Part shown: positions 16,517-25,966 of the stretch, one piece after another
How the letters are laid out: the number at the start of each line of letters is the position of its first letter
Position numbering within the stretch: the first letter of the stretch is position 1
NCBI GenBank assembly: GCA_019637395.1
Contig: JAHBVR010000007.1
Location: 271,738-335,737 of the forward strand
From: Vulcanimicrobiota bacterium
GTDB lineage: Bacteria > Vulcanimicrobiota > Xenobia > Xenobiales > JADMJV01
Length of the DNA stretch: 64,000 nt
Direction: 5' to 3'
The notes under the pieces: model-generated
The model's database searches: none
The model's input: only the letters and a program-made list of their open reading frames with translations
Told to the model about the DNA's origin: nothing
Made by a program: the position numbers and the translations under genes

Positions 16517-19500
16517 ATGACAAGTCCCATCGCCGCCCCGATCTTCCGCGCGCTGCCCCCCATGCCGCGGATGCGCGCGCCCATCGGCACAGATCAGGTG
16601 CAACTGGGCCAGGACGAGCGTCACGAACTGGATCAGTGGAAACAGCGTTACCAGCCTCAACTGGGCCTTCTGCAGACCCCTCCGCTCGGCCCGATCGATC
16701 CGCAGGTAAATCAGGCCAGGCTCTACGTGGAGCAACTGGTTCAAGATCTGGCCGGCGACGATCTGAAGCAACAGGGCGTGCAGTTGCGCGTCGAACTCTT
16801 TTCCGGCGATCAGCCGCAGGCGGGCGTGGACGATCTGGATGCTCAGGAGAAGCAATGGGAATCCCAGCATCCGGGCCAACCCTGGCCTATTCGTTCCTGG
16901 CTGAATGCCCCCAAGGAGGGCCAGCGCCCTCTTTATCGCCTGGTCCTCAGCGAAGGCCTGCTGCGCAATCTCGAGACCCGGGAGGAGCTGGGGTTTGTCG
17001 TGGCTCACGAACTCTCGCGGCTGCTGCGCCACGACCTCCAGGACCCTGACAACCAGCAGGGTATGCGGGTGAAAACCCGGAGTTGGCTGGATTCGCGCGA
17101 AATGCAGGCGGGACAGGACGCGGCCGCGCTGGCCATGCTGACGCGTGCCCGGCTCAATCCCGAGGGTGCGCTGGGCGCTCTGAACAAGCTCTACAGCAAA
17201 TTTCCCCTCAGCTATGTCCCAAGGGCTGACGTCCCAGGGGGGGCTGACGCGCCTGCCATTAATGACGACCAGAAGACGGCCCTGGCCGCCGCTGCTCACG
17301 GCCAGGAGCACGAGGGCGTGCGCCTGGCCCTGCTCCAGGCTCAGATCGAGCAGATGCGCCGCAACGGCGAACCGGCCACCCTGCAGCCCTCCACTCCCCT
17401 GCCGGCCGCGCTGGTGCCGGAGACGCCCGCCGAGTACGACGTCCACGTAGCCGACTTCGCACGGTTCCAGCAAAACTTCATCCAGACCGCCCACGCCCTC
17501 ACCGGCGACACCACCCCCGAGTGGATGTTCCAGAATAAGCCGACCCCGGAAGTGATGGAACTGCGCCTGGCCAAAGCCTGCCCGCAAGATTTCGAAAAAG
17601 CCCTGGTGGGGCTGAGCGAAAACCTGGCCCAGGCCGACCTCACTCCCCAGCAACGCGTCAACGGTTTCCTGCGCACCCTGCTGGCGGTGGGCAACAACGG
17701 CCTGCCGCCAGGCTTCAGCCAGGAAGGCTGCGGACAAATCCAGGAATTCCTGAAGAAAAACGGAGCTTTTGAAGCCCGGCCTTTCTGCGACTCCCTCTCC
17801 CAGGGCTCGCAAAGCCTGCACCGCGAATTCGCTACCAGCGTGCAGCTCAACCCCAGCTTCCAGAAAATGCTGGGCGGCCAGCTTGCCGGCCTATCGATGG
17901 AAGCGGCCCCCAACTACGCGCGCGACCCCAAGACCGGCCAGAGCGATGTCACCATGGTCACCAGTTTTCTGAAAAGCCCCTGGGCCGGCCCCCTCTACCC
18001 CAGCGCCCTGGGCTTCCTGGCCCGGCAGGACCCCGAGCAACTATCTCAACAAAATCACCAGAGCGGCCTGCCGCTCGGTTTGGTCCTGTGCAATCAACTG
18101 CGCTCCCTGGACCAACTGCCGGCCGACTTCAGCCTGCAACTGCGCGGCGCCATGGCCCCGATCCAGGAGGCCGCCAACCACCTGCGCGAGGACCACGCCC
18201 GACTGCGCCTGCGCCCGCCGCTGGCCGAGCCGGCCCAACTCAACGCCTACCTGCAGGGGCTGTTCCGCTCGGAACAAGGCGGCTCGTTCTCGCCCGAATT
18301 CGAACAGCAACTGCCGGCTCTGCTCAAAGACCTGGTCCTCACCTGTAACCAACAAAAGGACCTGGTCTTCGATAGCAGCCGCCCCTTGGACATGGAAAAC
18401 GGCCAGGAGCGTCGCCTGTGCTCGCTGCTGGGCAGCGCCCAGCCCGCCGAAAAGCGCGAGATCGCCCGCTACCTTTCACGCCAGTGGGCCCACGAGCTGC
18501 ACCTGCCCAGCCACAGTGCCCGCCGCCAGTGGACGCCCGAGCTGAACAAATACTACGCTTCTTTGACTCCTGAACAACTCCAGGCCGAGCTGACCACGCA
18601 GGACCTGAGCCAGCACAGCGACCGCCTGCGCAGCATGCTGAGCCAGACCTATCGCCTGAAACCCGAGGAAGTGGCCGATCTGTCCACGGCCAATCTGAAA
18701 GCCCTGGACAAGCGGCGCGAGGCCGGCGAATTCACGCCTCGGCCCGACCAGTTCAGCCAGCCGGCCGACTACGCCCAGGCCCTCAAGACGTATCAGGAGC
18801 GCTGTGCCCAGATCAAGCTGGACTCGCGCTTCCTGTCGGCGGCCGAGAGCCGCCCGATCCTTTCCCAGCTGGCCATGATCGGTCAGGACCGCGAAAACAG
18901 CCAGAAACTGGCCGCCCAACTCACGCCGCAGGCCTTTGAAAGCGTGCTGGCGGCGGCCGAAGCGGCGGTGGACCGCTCCAAGACCCTGCGCCATCTGTGC
19001 AACGACCCGGCTGTGGAAGCTTTGGGCAGCGACGCCGGCGCTTTCCTGATGGATGGCTTCCTGGCCAACGAAAAACAGATTCCCGAGCTCGATCGCTTCT
19101 GGGACCTGGCCCAACGCACCAGCAAGCTCTCGCCGGCCGCCATCGAGGCCCGCCCGGGCACACGCGACCGCTTTGCCCGCTCGCTCTTTCCCCGCCTGGA
19201 AAAGCTGCCGGTCGACGAACTCCGCGGCTGGCTGGGCAAAGAGCATGTGCTACAGGCCCTCAAGCCCGGCCAGGTGGCCGACCTGCTCATGCAAGTGCTG
19301 GGCGACGACGCCCAAGAAGGCGCCGACGTGCACAAGCTGGCCCAGAAGGTGGCCGGCCTGGACCAGGAACTCAAGCTCCAGGAGAAATTCCCCCTGGCCT
19401 ACTCGATCATGCGCGACGACGTAGCCCTGCAGGCCAAGCTGCAACCCTCCAACGTCAATCGGGTGTTCCCGCCGGACAACCGTAACCCGGTCGAGCAGAT

Positions 19501-21271
19501 TTCCGTCTTCCGCCACCAGGCGGCCGCTCTCTCCGGCATCGTGGCCATGACGCGCAACCATGCACCCGAGGATCAGTTGGCCACCATCGAATACCTGATG
19601 GGCCGCCAGGCCGACATGCCGCCCTTCCTGGAGGCGGCCGCCGAGAACCAGAACCTGGGCCCGCTGGCTCAGGCTCTGCGCAACGCCCGCCAGGAACTGA
19701 GCGAGGCCGACCCGCTGGCCCGCGTGATGGTGGCCAACAGCTTCCTGGCCGGCCCCGGCGGCCTGCTCCACATGGAGGGCGGCAAGGAAGCCTTGATGGC
19801 CAAGCTGATGAAAGGCGTGCAGCCCAAATTCCTGGCCCTGGCCGGTGTCATGACCCAGGCCATCCTGAGCTCGCAAGGCGACACGGACAGCCTGGCGGTG
19901 GCTTTCGTGTTGGGCCAGAAAACCAAAGGCGAAAATTTATCGGCAGCCGACATTCTCAATCGCGTCTTTGACAGCTACGGCGTCCCGGGCATCAAGATGA
20001 AGCAGTACCTGGCCTTCACCAGCGAGTTCGCCGACTTCCGCGAGGCCTTCGAATCGGCCCAGGACGCCGCCATGCCGCTGACCTATTACCAAATCGTCAA
20101 GCTCATCGACAAGCGCTTCGGCAAAGCCTGGCCGGAAGACCTCAAGGTGGACAAGGTGCTGGGCAGCGGCTCGGTCAACCTGGCCATCCGCTACACCGAT
20201 GCCAGAACGGGCAAGCGCGAAGTGGTCTCGCTGGGCCGCGAGGCCATCGAGGAATCCACCAACTACGACTTCGCCCGTTTCCAGAAGTTTACCGAAGCGT
20301 TGACCACCACTCCCGAGAACAAAGAGAAGTTCGGCTACATCGGCGGTCTGAGCAAGCTGATCCAGGACTCGGTCAAGCTGGAATTTGACAAAGAGTCGGC
20401 CCTGGCCGTGCAAAAGCTGGCTTTCCAGAGCTACAAGCACCACTACAACGGCTGGACGGTGCGCAGCATCGACGCCTACAAAGTCCAGCACCTGGGCCTG
20501 TTCATGGAAGAAGCCAGGGGCCAGACGGCGCGCAAGATTCTCGACCAGAACCCCGATTTGTATCGCGAGGCCCTGCGTCCGATGGCTCATGCCGAGATGT
20601 CCTTGATCAAAGGACAACTGGCCTCGGGTAACCTGGTCCCCGTGCCCATGTTCGCCAATCCCGATTTCCACGACGGCCAGGTGCTGGTGGACGAACCCAA
20701 CAAAACGGTGACCATGTTGGACTTCGGTCAGGCCGTGCCGATCACCAACGAAGAACGCGAGCTGGCTCTGGATCTGATGACTGTGCTGGGCAAGCTGGAC
20801 ACCCCCAGGCAAGCCATCAAGCGCCTTAACCGCAAGTTCTTCCCCAACTCGGAAAAGGGCCTCAGCCTGGACGACCTCAAGCCGGTCATGACCCGCCCCA
20901 AGGTGATGGACAAATTCATCCACCTGCTCTCGCTGCTGGCTCGCAACGGTGCCGACGTGCCCATCTCGACGGTGCACTGGGTGCTGGCCATGAACCGCCA
21001 GCTGGTGCTGGGTGAAAAGTTGGATCAGTCCATCAAAGGCCAGCTGGTCGGAATGGTGGTCAACCACAAGCTGGGCCTGCCGCTGGGCGTGTTCAACACC
21101 GTCTACGCCGCCAACGAAAAGGTCAAAGACCTGGCCACCGGCCTGCTCCGCTGGGCCCTACCCAAGCACGAAGAGAATAAGAACCTCTTCAAGAGCGTGC
21201 CTCAAGAAGAAGAACGCCGCTGGCACCAGCCAGACGGCTTCGGCTGGTATCCCTTCGATCCCGAAGAATAG
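16517..21271 (+). CDS. Giant protein: inactive M48 peptidase-like domain fused to an ABC1/UbiB-like kinase-like domain
   Basis: The 1584-residue protein has no signal peptide or membrane span. Residues about 145-225 resemble an M48 zinc peptidase, including the downstream Glu/Asp helix, but the motif is HELSR (H164 to R168) instead of HEXXH, so it should not bind catalytic zinc. A long, probably all-helical and repeat-poor middle follows (about 230-1170). Residues about 1190-1470 look like an ABC1/UbiB atypical kinase: GSGSVNLAIRY (nucleotide loop), PDFHDGQVLVD (cf. D-x-H-P-G-N), and LDFGQA at 1401-1406. The usual N-lobe lysine is not obvious (VVSLGRE). The combination is unknown to me. The N-terminus is Pro/Ala-rich and disordered. 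It is followed by a convergent gene 1 base later. Confidence 0.72.
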   Translation: MTSPIAAPIFRALPPMPRMRAPIGTDQVQLGQDERHELDQWKQRYQPQLGLLQTPPLGPIDPQVNQARLYVEQLVQDLAGDDLKQQGVQLRVELFSGDQPQAGVDDLDAQEKQWESQHPGQPWPIRSWLNAPKEGQRPLYRLVLSEGLLRNLETREELGFVVAHELSRLLRHDLQDPDNQQGMRVKTRSWLDSREMQAGQDAAALAMLTRARLNPEGALGALNKLYSKFPLSYVPRADVPGGADAPAINDDQKTALAAAAHGQEHEGVRLALLQAQIEQMRRNGEPATLQPSTPLPAALVPETPAEYDVHVADFARFQQNFIQTAHALTGDTTPEWMFQNKPTPEVMELRLAKACPQDFEKALVGLSENLAQADLTPQQRVNGFLRTLLAVGNNGLPPGFSQEGCGQIQEFLKKNGAFEARPFCDSLSQGSQSLHREFATSVQLNPSFQKMLGGQLAGLSMEAAPNYARDPKTGQSDVTMVTSFLKSPWAGPLYPSALGFLARQDPEQLSQQNHQSGLPLGLVLCNQLRSLDQLPADFSLQLRGAMAPIQEAANHLREDHARLRLRPPLAEPAQLNAYLQGLFRSEQGGSFSPEFEQQLPALLKDLVLTCNQQKDLVFDSSRPLDMENGQERRLCSLLGSAQPAEKREIARYLSRQWAHELHLPSHSARRQWTPELNKYYASLTPEQLQAELTTQDLSQHSDRLRSMLSQTYRLKPEEVADLSTANLKALDKRREAGEFTPRPDQFSQPADYAQALKTYQERCAQIKLDSRFLSAAESRPILSQLAMIGQDRENSQKLAAQLTPQAFESVLAAAEAAVDRSKTLRHLCNDPAVEALGSDAGAFLMDGFLANEKQIPELDRFWDLAQRTSKLSPAAIEARPGTRDRFARSLFPRLEKLPVDELRGWLGKEHVLQALKPGQVADLLMQVLGDDAQEGADVHKLAQKVAGLDQELKLQEKFPLAYSIMRDDVALQAKLQPSNVNRVFPPDNRNPVEQISVFRHQAAALSGIVAMTRNHAPEDQLATIEYLMGRQADMPPFLEAAAENQNLGPLAQALRNARQELSEADPLARVMVANSFLAGPGGLLHMEGGKEALMAKLMKGVQPKFLALAGVMTQAILSSQGDTDSLAVAFVLGQKTKGENLSAADILNRVFDSYGVPGIKMKQYLAFTSEFADFREAFESAQDAAMPLTYYQIVKLIDKRFGKAWPEDLKVDKVLGSGSVNLAIRYTDARTGKREVVSLGREAIEESTNYDFARFQKFTEALTTTPENKEKFGYIGGLSKLIQDSVKLEFDKESALAVQKLAFQSYKHHYNGWTVRSIDAYKVQHLGLFMEEARGQTARKILDQNPDLYREALRPMAHAEMSLIKGQLASGNLVPVPMFANPDFHDGQVLVDEPNKTVTMLDFGQAVPITNEERELALDLMTVLGKLDTPRQAIKRLNRKFFPNSEKGLSLDDLKPVMTRPKVMDKFIHLLSLLARNGADVPISTVHWVLAMNRQLVLGEKLDQSIKGQLVGMVVNHKLGLPLGVFNTVYAANEKVKDLATGLLRWALPKHEENKNLFKSVPQEEERRWHQPDGFGWYPFDPEE

Positions 21272-21272
21272 C

Positions 21273-21884
21273 CTACCAGACGGCCACCTTGCCGTCGCCG
21301 ATGGTCACCTTGCCGGTGGGCACGTGGTAGTTCATGAGAATCGTATGCTGGTCAGGCTCCGGAGCGGGCCGACCAATACCGACCGAGGGGCCGGGAATCC
21401 AGGCATAGTTCTCCACAAATACCACCCAAACGGGATGACGCCGGGGGAAATCGCACTGGCGGGCGATGTAGGCGGCCAGGGCGGGCCAGATACGCTCGGT
21501 TTTACGCTCCCAACCCCACATCACGTAGTAGTAATAATAGCGCTGATAGGAATCCGCTTTCTCGCCGGGCGCGAACTGGCGGCGAGCCGGCTGCCAGTTC
21601 TCGGTGGTGCCGTCGTCGTAGGTCACCTGGAACTCCACGTTGCCGGTGGCGGCCGGCGGGGTGGGAGCAAACAGGCGTAGACGGTGCCAGACGCCTAGAA
21701 AATCGAGGGTGCCGATAGCCGGGCGCAAGAGAGCCTCTTTGGTGCCCTCGCTGGCCGGCCAGGGCCAGGCCATCATAAACATGGCGTAGACATAAAAAAT
21801 CACGAAGACCGAAATGAATCGCTGCTTCAGGGTTAGACTCTGGTTCAAGGCCGCCCACGCGTTCCTGTAGAAGTAGGACTTCAT
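21273..21884 (-). CDS. Membrane-anchored partner protein of the HTTM gene
   Basis: This 203-residue protein has a single membrane span (FISVFVIFYVYAMFMM, near residue 30), followed by a domain with the pattern W-x-L-F-x-P-x-P (WHRLRLFAPTPP) and TYDDGTTENW. From memory, small proteins with this pattern commonly sit beside HTTM proteins. The start MKSYFYRN at 21884 is chosen because the residues before it overlap the HTTM coding region on the other strand. The two ATG codons share the bases CATG. Function unknown; probably works with the HTTM protein in the membrane. Confidence 0.7.
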   Translation of the reverse strand: MKSYFYRNAWAALNQSLTLKQRFISVFVIFYVYAMFMMAWPWPASEGTKEALLRPAIGTLDFLGVWHRLRLFAPTPPAATGNVEFQVTYDDGTTENWQPARRQFAPGEKADSYQRYYYYYVMWGWERKTERIWPALAAYIARQCDFPRRHPVWVVFVENYAWIPGPSVGIGRPAPEPDQHTILMNYHVPTGKVTIGDGKVAVW

Positions 21885-22785
21885 GCTTCGAGCTTCGCCC
21901 GCCAGAGCCTTGCTGTGCCTGTGGAGGCGTTTCTGGTTCGAGCCCATTTCGCCCAGCTCGGTGTGCTTGTTTCGTATCCTGTTCGGATTGCTGACCCTGG
22001 TCAACGGCATCGCTTACTTGCCCGATCTGCTGGTCTGGTTTGGGGCTGAGGGAGCCGCCCCCATCGAGGCCGTTTTCAGCCTGACCGACAACCCGCTGAC
22101 CCACTGGCTGGCGCGGCACCCGCTCAGCGACGCTACTTACGTCCGCCTCGTCTACACTCAACTTCTGGCCTCGTGTTGCCTGATCGTGGGCTGGCAAAGC
22201 CGCCTCAGCCTGCTGGTCTGGTGGATCATCGCGTTGCTGCTGCGGGCCCGCAATCCCGCTATCTGGCACCAGTGCGACGTCTTTTTGAGATTGGCCGCCT
22301 TTCCGCTCCTGTTTGCGCCGCTGAGCGAGCGCTACTCGCTGGATTCCTGGCTGCGCCGGGGCCCACGCCCCGAAAGATTTGCTCCCTGGGCTCAGCGGCT
22401 GCTGCAACTGCAGATGTGCGCCATCTACTTCGAAGGTTTCTTTGAAAAGATGAGCGGGCTGCTGTGGAGGGACGGCATCGCCGTCTACTACGCCCTTCAC
22501 TTCCCCGACGGCATGCGCCATGAGGTGCCTGCCTGGATGGACCAGGAGTGGATCTACAATCTGCTCACCTACTTCACGTTCTTGATCGAACTGTCACTCT
22601 GGTTCCTCATCTGGTTCCCCCCGCTTCGTTACGTCATTTTGGCCGGAGGGATTGTTTTTCACCTGGGTATCCAGTATTTTTTGCACCTCGACTACTTGGA
22701 ATATGCCATCATGATCTACTACGTGACTTTCATCCCACCGGAAGACCTGGACCGTCTTGGCCGCTGGCTGCGCGGTAAGCGCTGA
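21883..22785 (+). CDS. HTTM-domain membrane protein (vitamin K-dependent gamma-carboxylase-like)
   Basis: The 300-residue polytopic protein matches the HTTM fold: RFWFEPISPSSVCLFRILFG at the start, FLRLAAFPLLFAPL in the middle, LQMCAIYFEGFFEKMSG, and FHLGIQYFLHLDYLEYA. HTTM proteins are related to the membrane part of gamma-glutamyl carboxylase, but bacterial members are of unknown role. AGGA lies 4 bases before the ATG. The start overlaps that of the divergent partner gene, and its stop overlaps the response regulator ATG by one base. Confidence 0.82.
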   Translation: MLRASPARALLCLWRRFWFEPISPSSVCLFRILFGLLTLVNGIAYLPDLLVWFGAEGAAPIEAVFSLTDNPLTHWLARHPLSDATYVRLVYTQLLASCCLIVGWQSRLSLLVWWIIALLLRARNPAIWHQCDVFLRLAAFPLLFAPLSERYSLDSWLRRGPRPERFAPWAQRLLQLQMCAIYFEGFFEKMSGLLWRDGIAVYYALHFPDGMRHEVPAWMDQEWIYNLLTYFTFLIELSLWFLIWFPPLRYVILAGGIVFHLGIQYFLHLDYLEYAIMIYYVTFIPPEDLDRLGRWLRGKR

Positions 22786-24428
22786 TGGCCAAAATTCTGG
22801 TCGTCGAAGATGACCTGCTCTTCCGCCAAACCCTCGAGACCCTGCTCGAGCAATACCATCACAGTATTCAGACAGCCGAGAGCGCCGACGAAGCGCTGGC
22901 CAGGGTGAAGGCCCAGAACTTCGACCTGCTGCTCACCGATGTGCGCATTGCCGGCGAAGTGGACGGCGTGGAAACGCTGGGCAAAATTCGCAAGCTGCAG
23001 CCGCAGATCCGCAGCATCATCATGACCGGCTACAGCGATGTGGATGCGCCGGTGCGCGCCGCCGGCCTGCAAGCCGACGACTACCTGCTCAAGCCCTTTA
23101 AATTACAGGTATTGATTCAATCGGTGCAAACCGTGCTTAGCCTGGAGGCCCGGCAGCCCAAGATTCTCTCGCTCCTGACGGCCGCCCCGGGCCAGGCGGC
23201 CAACCGGGCCCTGCGCTGGTTTTATGATGCTCATCTACACCAACTGGAAGACCATCGCGAGCAGGCCATGCGCCAATTCTACCTGCTGGTGCGCTCCAAA
23301 CGTTTGAGCGCGGCCAATGCCCTGGTCTTTTTCAGCCTGTGGGAAGAAATCGAGCTGGACTTTCTCAAGCACGGCTCGCCGCCACGCTGGGCTCAACTGG
23401 TCCATGACTACAATCGTTGGGGCAAGCAGCTGCTGGAACTGCAGCCGGCCGTCCAGCGCACCTCCAATGCCATCACCACGAAAGCCTTTGAGCTGCTCTA
23501 CGCCCGCGTTCAATCCGGCGTCTTACAAGTGCAGCATCTGCTTAAAGCGATACTACTCCTGCATTTTCCCGAGGCGCGCAAGCAATCGGTGGAGGACTTC
23601 TGCACCTTCAACTGGCTGTGGGGCGAAGGCAGCGACCAGGGCGACCCGTTTTTGGGCATTTCTGTAAAGGGCTACAAATTGGTGCGCCAGCATTCCGGCG
23701 GAAACTCGGCGGTGCGCCTCTACGAAGCCGAAGCCGAGACCCTTCCTCACGAAGGCGACCGCGTTTTATGTCTACCGGCCGCACCCGAGTTCGAGGCCAT
23801 GCTGCAGAGCGAGGTCAACTCCCAGCGGGCCAGGCTGCTCCAAACCATTCACGAGCACCATTTTCTCTTCTACTCCAGCTTCGCCATGTCGCTGCGGGCC
23901 AAGCTGCCCGCCGAAGGAATGACCCCAGGCGCGGCCTGGTCCTTGTTACGTTCCGTGTTTGTGCAGGTGGCCGAGTTCCATCGTGAAGGCAAGGCCTCGG
24001 GTTCTTTTTCGCTGCGCGACATCGACTGGCCGCCCAATGCCCACTGCTACCTGAGCAGTTTCAGCGACGCCGGCTACCGAGACGCCCATCTGCAACTGCA
24101 AAAATCACACAGCCAGTTGAGCGAGTTTTCTTCGGCTCCGGAAGTGCTCTACCAGGCCACACCCACGCCGGCTTCCGACCAGGCGGTGCTGGGACGCTTG
24201 CTCTTCGAGGTCATCTTCGGGGGCAAGTATCCCGATTACAGTCTGCGCGCACACATACGAATGTTGGGCAAGCCTGAATCCAACCGGGCCTTTGCACCTT
24301 ATACGGAGCGCCTCAAGCCGATTGCCCTGGTTTTCTATAAGATGGCCCACGCCGAGCCCGACCAGCGCTATCCCGATCTTGCGCACGCCATCGAAGCCAT
24401 GGATGTGGCGCTGAGCTGGGCACCGTGA
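22785..24428 (+). CDS. Response regulator fused to a degenerate protein kinase (pseudokinase)
   Basis: The 547-residue protein has a receiver domain at residues 1-118 with acidic residues D9/D10, phosphoacceptor D52 and conserved K103. A helical linker follows (about 125-285). Residues about 292-547 thread onto a Ser/Thr kinase: YKLVRQHSGGNSAVRLYEAE (glycine-rich loop), HREGKASGSFSLRDID (catalytic-loop place), APEVLY, SDQAVLGRLLFEVIFGG and MAHAEPDQRYPDLAHAIEAM. The VAIK lysine, HRD aspartate and DFG are missing or altered, so it is probably a pseudokinase acting as a phosphorylation-controlled scaffold. Overlaps both neighbours by 1-4 bases; its sensor kinase is not adjacent. Confidence 0.78.
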   Translation: MAKILVVEDDLLFRQTLETLLEQYHHSIQTAESADEALARVKAQNFDLLLTDVRIAGEVDGVETLGKIRKLQPQIRSIIMTGYSDVDAPVRAAGLQADDYLLKPFKLQVLIQSVQTVLSLEARQPKILSLLTAAPGQAANRALRWFYDAHLHQLEDHREQAMRQFYLLVRSKRLSAANALVFFSLWEEIELDFLKHGSPPRWAQLVHDYNRWGKQLLELQPAVQRTSNAITTKAFELLYARVQSGVLQVQHLLKAILLLHFPEARKQSVEDFCTFNWLWGEGSDQGDPFLGISVKGYKLVRQHSGGNSAVRLYEAEAETLPHEGDRVLCLPAAPEFEAMLQSEVNSQRARLLQTIHEHHFLFYSSFAMSLRAKLPAEGMTPGAAWSLLRSVFVQVAEFHREGKASGSFSLRDIDWPPNAHCYLSSFSDAGYRDAHLQLQKSHSQLSEFSSAPEVLYQATPTPASDQAVLGRLLFEVIFGGKYPDYSLRAHIRMLGKPESNRAFAPYTERLKPIALVFYKMAHAEPDQRYPDLAHAIEAMDVALSWAP

Positions 24429-25951
24429 AGATCAGCAGCTCTTATCTGGCGGTTTTCCTGCTCAATTTCCTGCTCACTTGCGAGTTCTGGTCTCTTTTTG
24501 TGGCCATGGATGATGAAGCAGTGACCGTACTGGGGGCAGTCCGATTGCTGCGGGGTGAGTTACCCTATCGCGACTGGGACACGCGCCATACCCCGGGCAG
24601 CTATTTTCTAAGTGCGGCCTGTTTGGGCCTGACCGGTCCGGACAGCCCCTTCCCCCGTTTGCTTTTCTCTCTGATTTCCGCGTTCACGGCCTGCTTACTG
24701 TGGTGGTTGAGCCGCCGCTATCTGGCCCGTTCCCATTGGCTCGTGCGGGGGCTTCCCGTTTTCCTTTGGTCCACGATGGGCGTATCGGCTTTCCCTATCC
24801 TGAGCTACCACTGGTATGGCACCTTGACGGTGGTGGCCGGTTGCCTGGCGCTCACCCGCTGGCTGGACCGGCGCCGCTGGGCAGCCGAGTTATGCGGGCT
24901 GAGCCTGGCGCTGGCTCTATGGTGCCTGCAATCCGCCGCACTGACTCTCGTCTTGTTGACCGGCCTGGCCTGGTGGCGTTACCGGCCGCCGGCGGCACCC
25001 AAAATGCTGGCCACCTCCTTGATTGCCTCCCTGGTTCTGTGGCTGCCCTTACTGCCCTGGACTCTGCTCATTCTGCAGGAAAGTCTTTTCAATATCGGCC
25101 GCCACCTGAGTTTCAACTATCAGCCCTACGGGCTGGTTTACGTCCGCGATTTGCTGGCCGGCCTGCCCGACTTTGGGCCGCAGGTAAAAGCCTGGCATGT
25201 GGTGGCCTTGCGCGACGACATCCTGGTGCAAGTCGTGCAATACCTGTCCATCTATCCGGTAGCCTGGCTGGGTGTCCTGGTGGCCGAGTGGCGCCGGCGG
25301 ACCGGACGTGCGGAACCTGGTGAGGAGATTCCCGCCTGGGGGCTGCTCCTCTGGCTGCTGGTCACACGCGCTCAGCAGTCCCCGCTTTATATTAGCTTTT
25401 TGGCGCCGATCTGGCTATTGACGATGGCGCAGTTACTGGCGAGGTGGCGCCTGGGCCAGTGGGCGGCGGGATGTCTGGCCGGCCTGGAAGTGGTGGGCTG
25501 GGGGCTACGCGCCGGGTTGCGCCGCGAAGCGTTCATCTATCCCATCCAGACGCGGGCCGGTCTCTATTACAGCAACAATCAGCTACAGGCGGCCCAGTTG
25601 GCGGTGGCGGCCCAATGGCTACAAGAGATTCCCCCGGGGACGCCGGTGCTGGCCTATCCATTTAATACCAGTTTCTATACCCTGTTTCATTTGAACAACC
25701 CCATTCGACCTCCGGTACTACAACCACTATTGTATGGCGAGGAAGATTACGCCGCTGCCCTCCGCGATTTGAAGAGGGAGCGGACGGGTTGGCTGCTGAT
25801 TTATCGCCCCACCGCACCCCAGCACTCCTCCGAGTTCGATCGGCGGACGATCCCCGAGTGGGAGCGTCGCATCCAACAGTTAACCCAGGACTATGAGCCG
25901 GCGGCCAACTATGGAAACCTGACCTTTTACCGACTCAAGGTAAGTCGCTGA
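24425..25951 (+). CDS. Polytopic GT-C-like glycosyltransferase family membrane protein
   Basis: This 508-residue protein has about ten hydrophobic spans and a C-terminal soluble part of about 120 residues. The first loop carries acidic residues and the typical GT-C/PMT-like pattern (MDDEAVTVLGAVRLLRGELPYRDWDTRHTPG, quoted only by its key D29, D30, D50 and D52 region), consistent with lipid-linked sugar transfer on the outer face of the membrane. GTG start overlaps the preceding stop. Similarity to a defined family is moderate; a role in cell-envelope glycosylation is inference. Confidence 0.65.
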   Translation: MKISSSYLAVFLLNFLLTCEFWSLFVAMDDEAVTVLGAVRLLRGELPYRDWDTRHTPGSYFLSAACLGLTGPDSPFPRLLFSLISAFTACLLWWLSRRYLARSHWLVRGLPVFLWSTMGVSAFPILSYHWYGTLTVVAGCLALTRWLDRRRWAAELCGLSLALALWCLQSAALTLVLLTGLAWWRYRPPAAPKMLATSLIASLVLWLPLLPWTLLILQESLFNIGRHLSFNYQPYGLVYVRDLLAGLPDFGPQVKAWHVVALRDDILVQVVQYLSIYPVAWLGVLVAEWRRRTGRAEPGEEIPAWGLLLWLLVTRAQQSPLYISFLAPIWLLTMAQLLARWRLGQWAAGCLAGLEVVGWGLRAGLRREAFIYPIQTRAGLYYSNNQLQAAQLAVAAQWLQEIPPGTPVLAYPFNTSFYTLFHLNNPIRPPVLQPLLYGEEDYAAALRDLKRERTGWLLIYRPTAPQHSSEFDRRTIPEWERRIQQLTQDYEPAANYGNLTFYRLKVSR

Positions 25952-25966
25952 GCGGGCCAACTCGAC

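Noticed and set aside
16400..17821. Long minus-strand open frame of 473 codons across the start of the giant gene
   Set aside because: It is antisense to a coding region with GC-rich third positions, which creates long open shadows. The protein is Gln/His-rich, has no motifs and no ribosome site.
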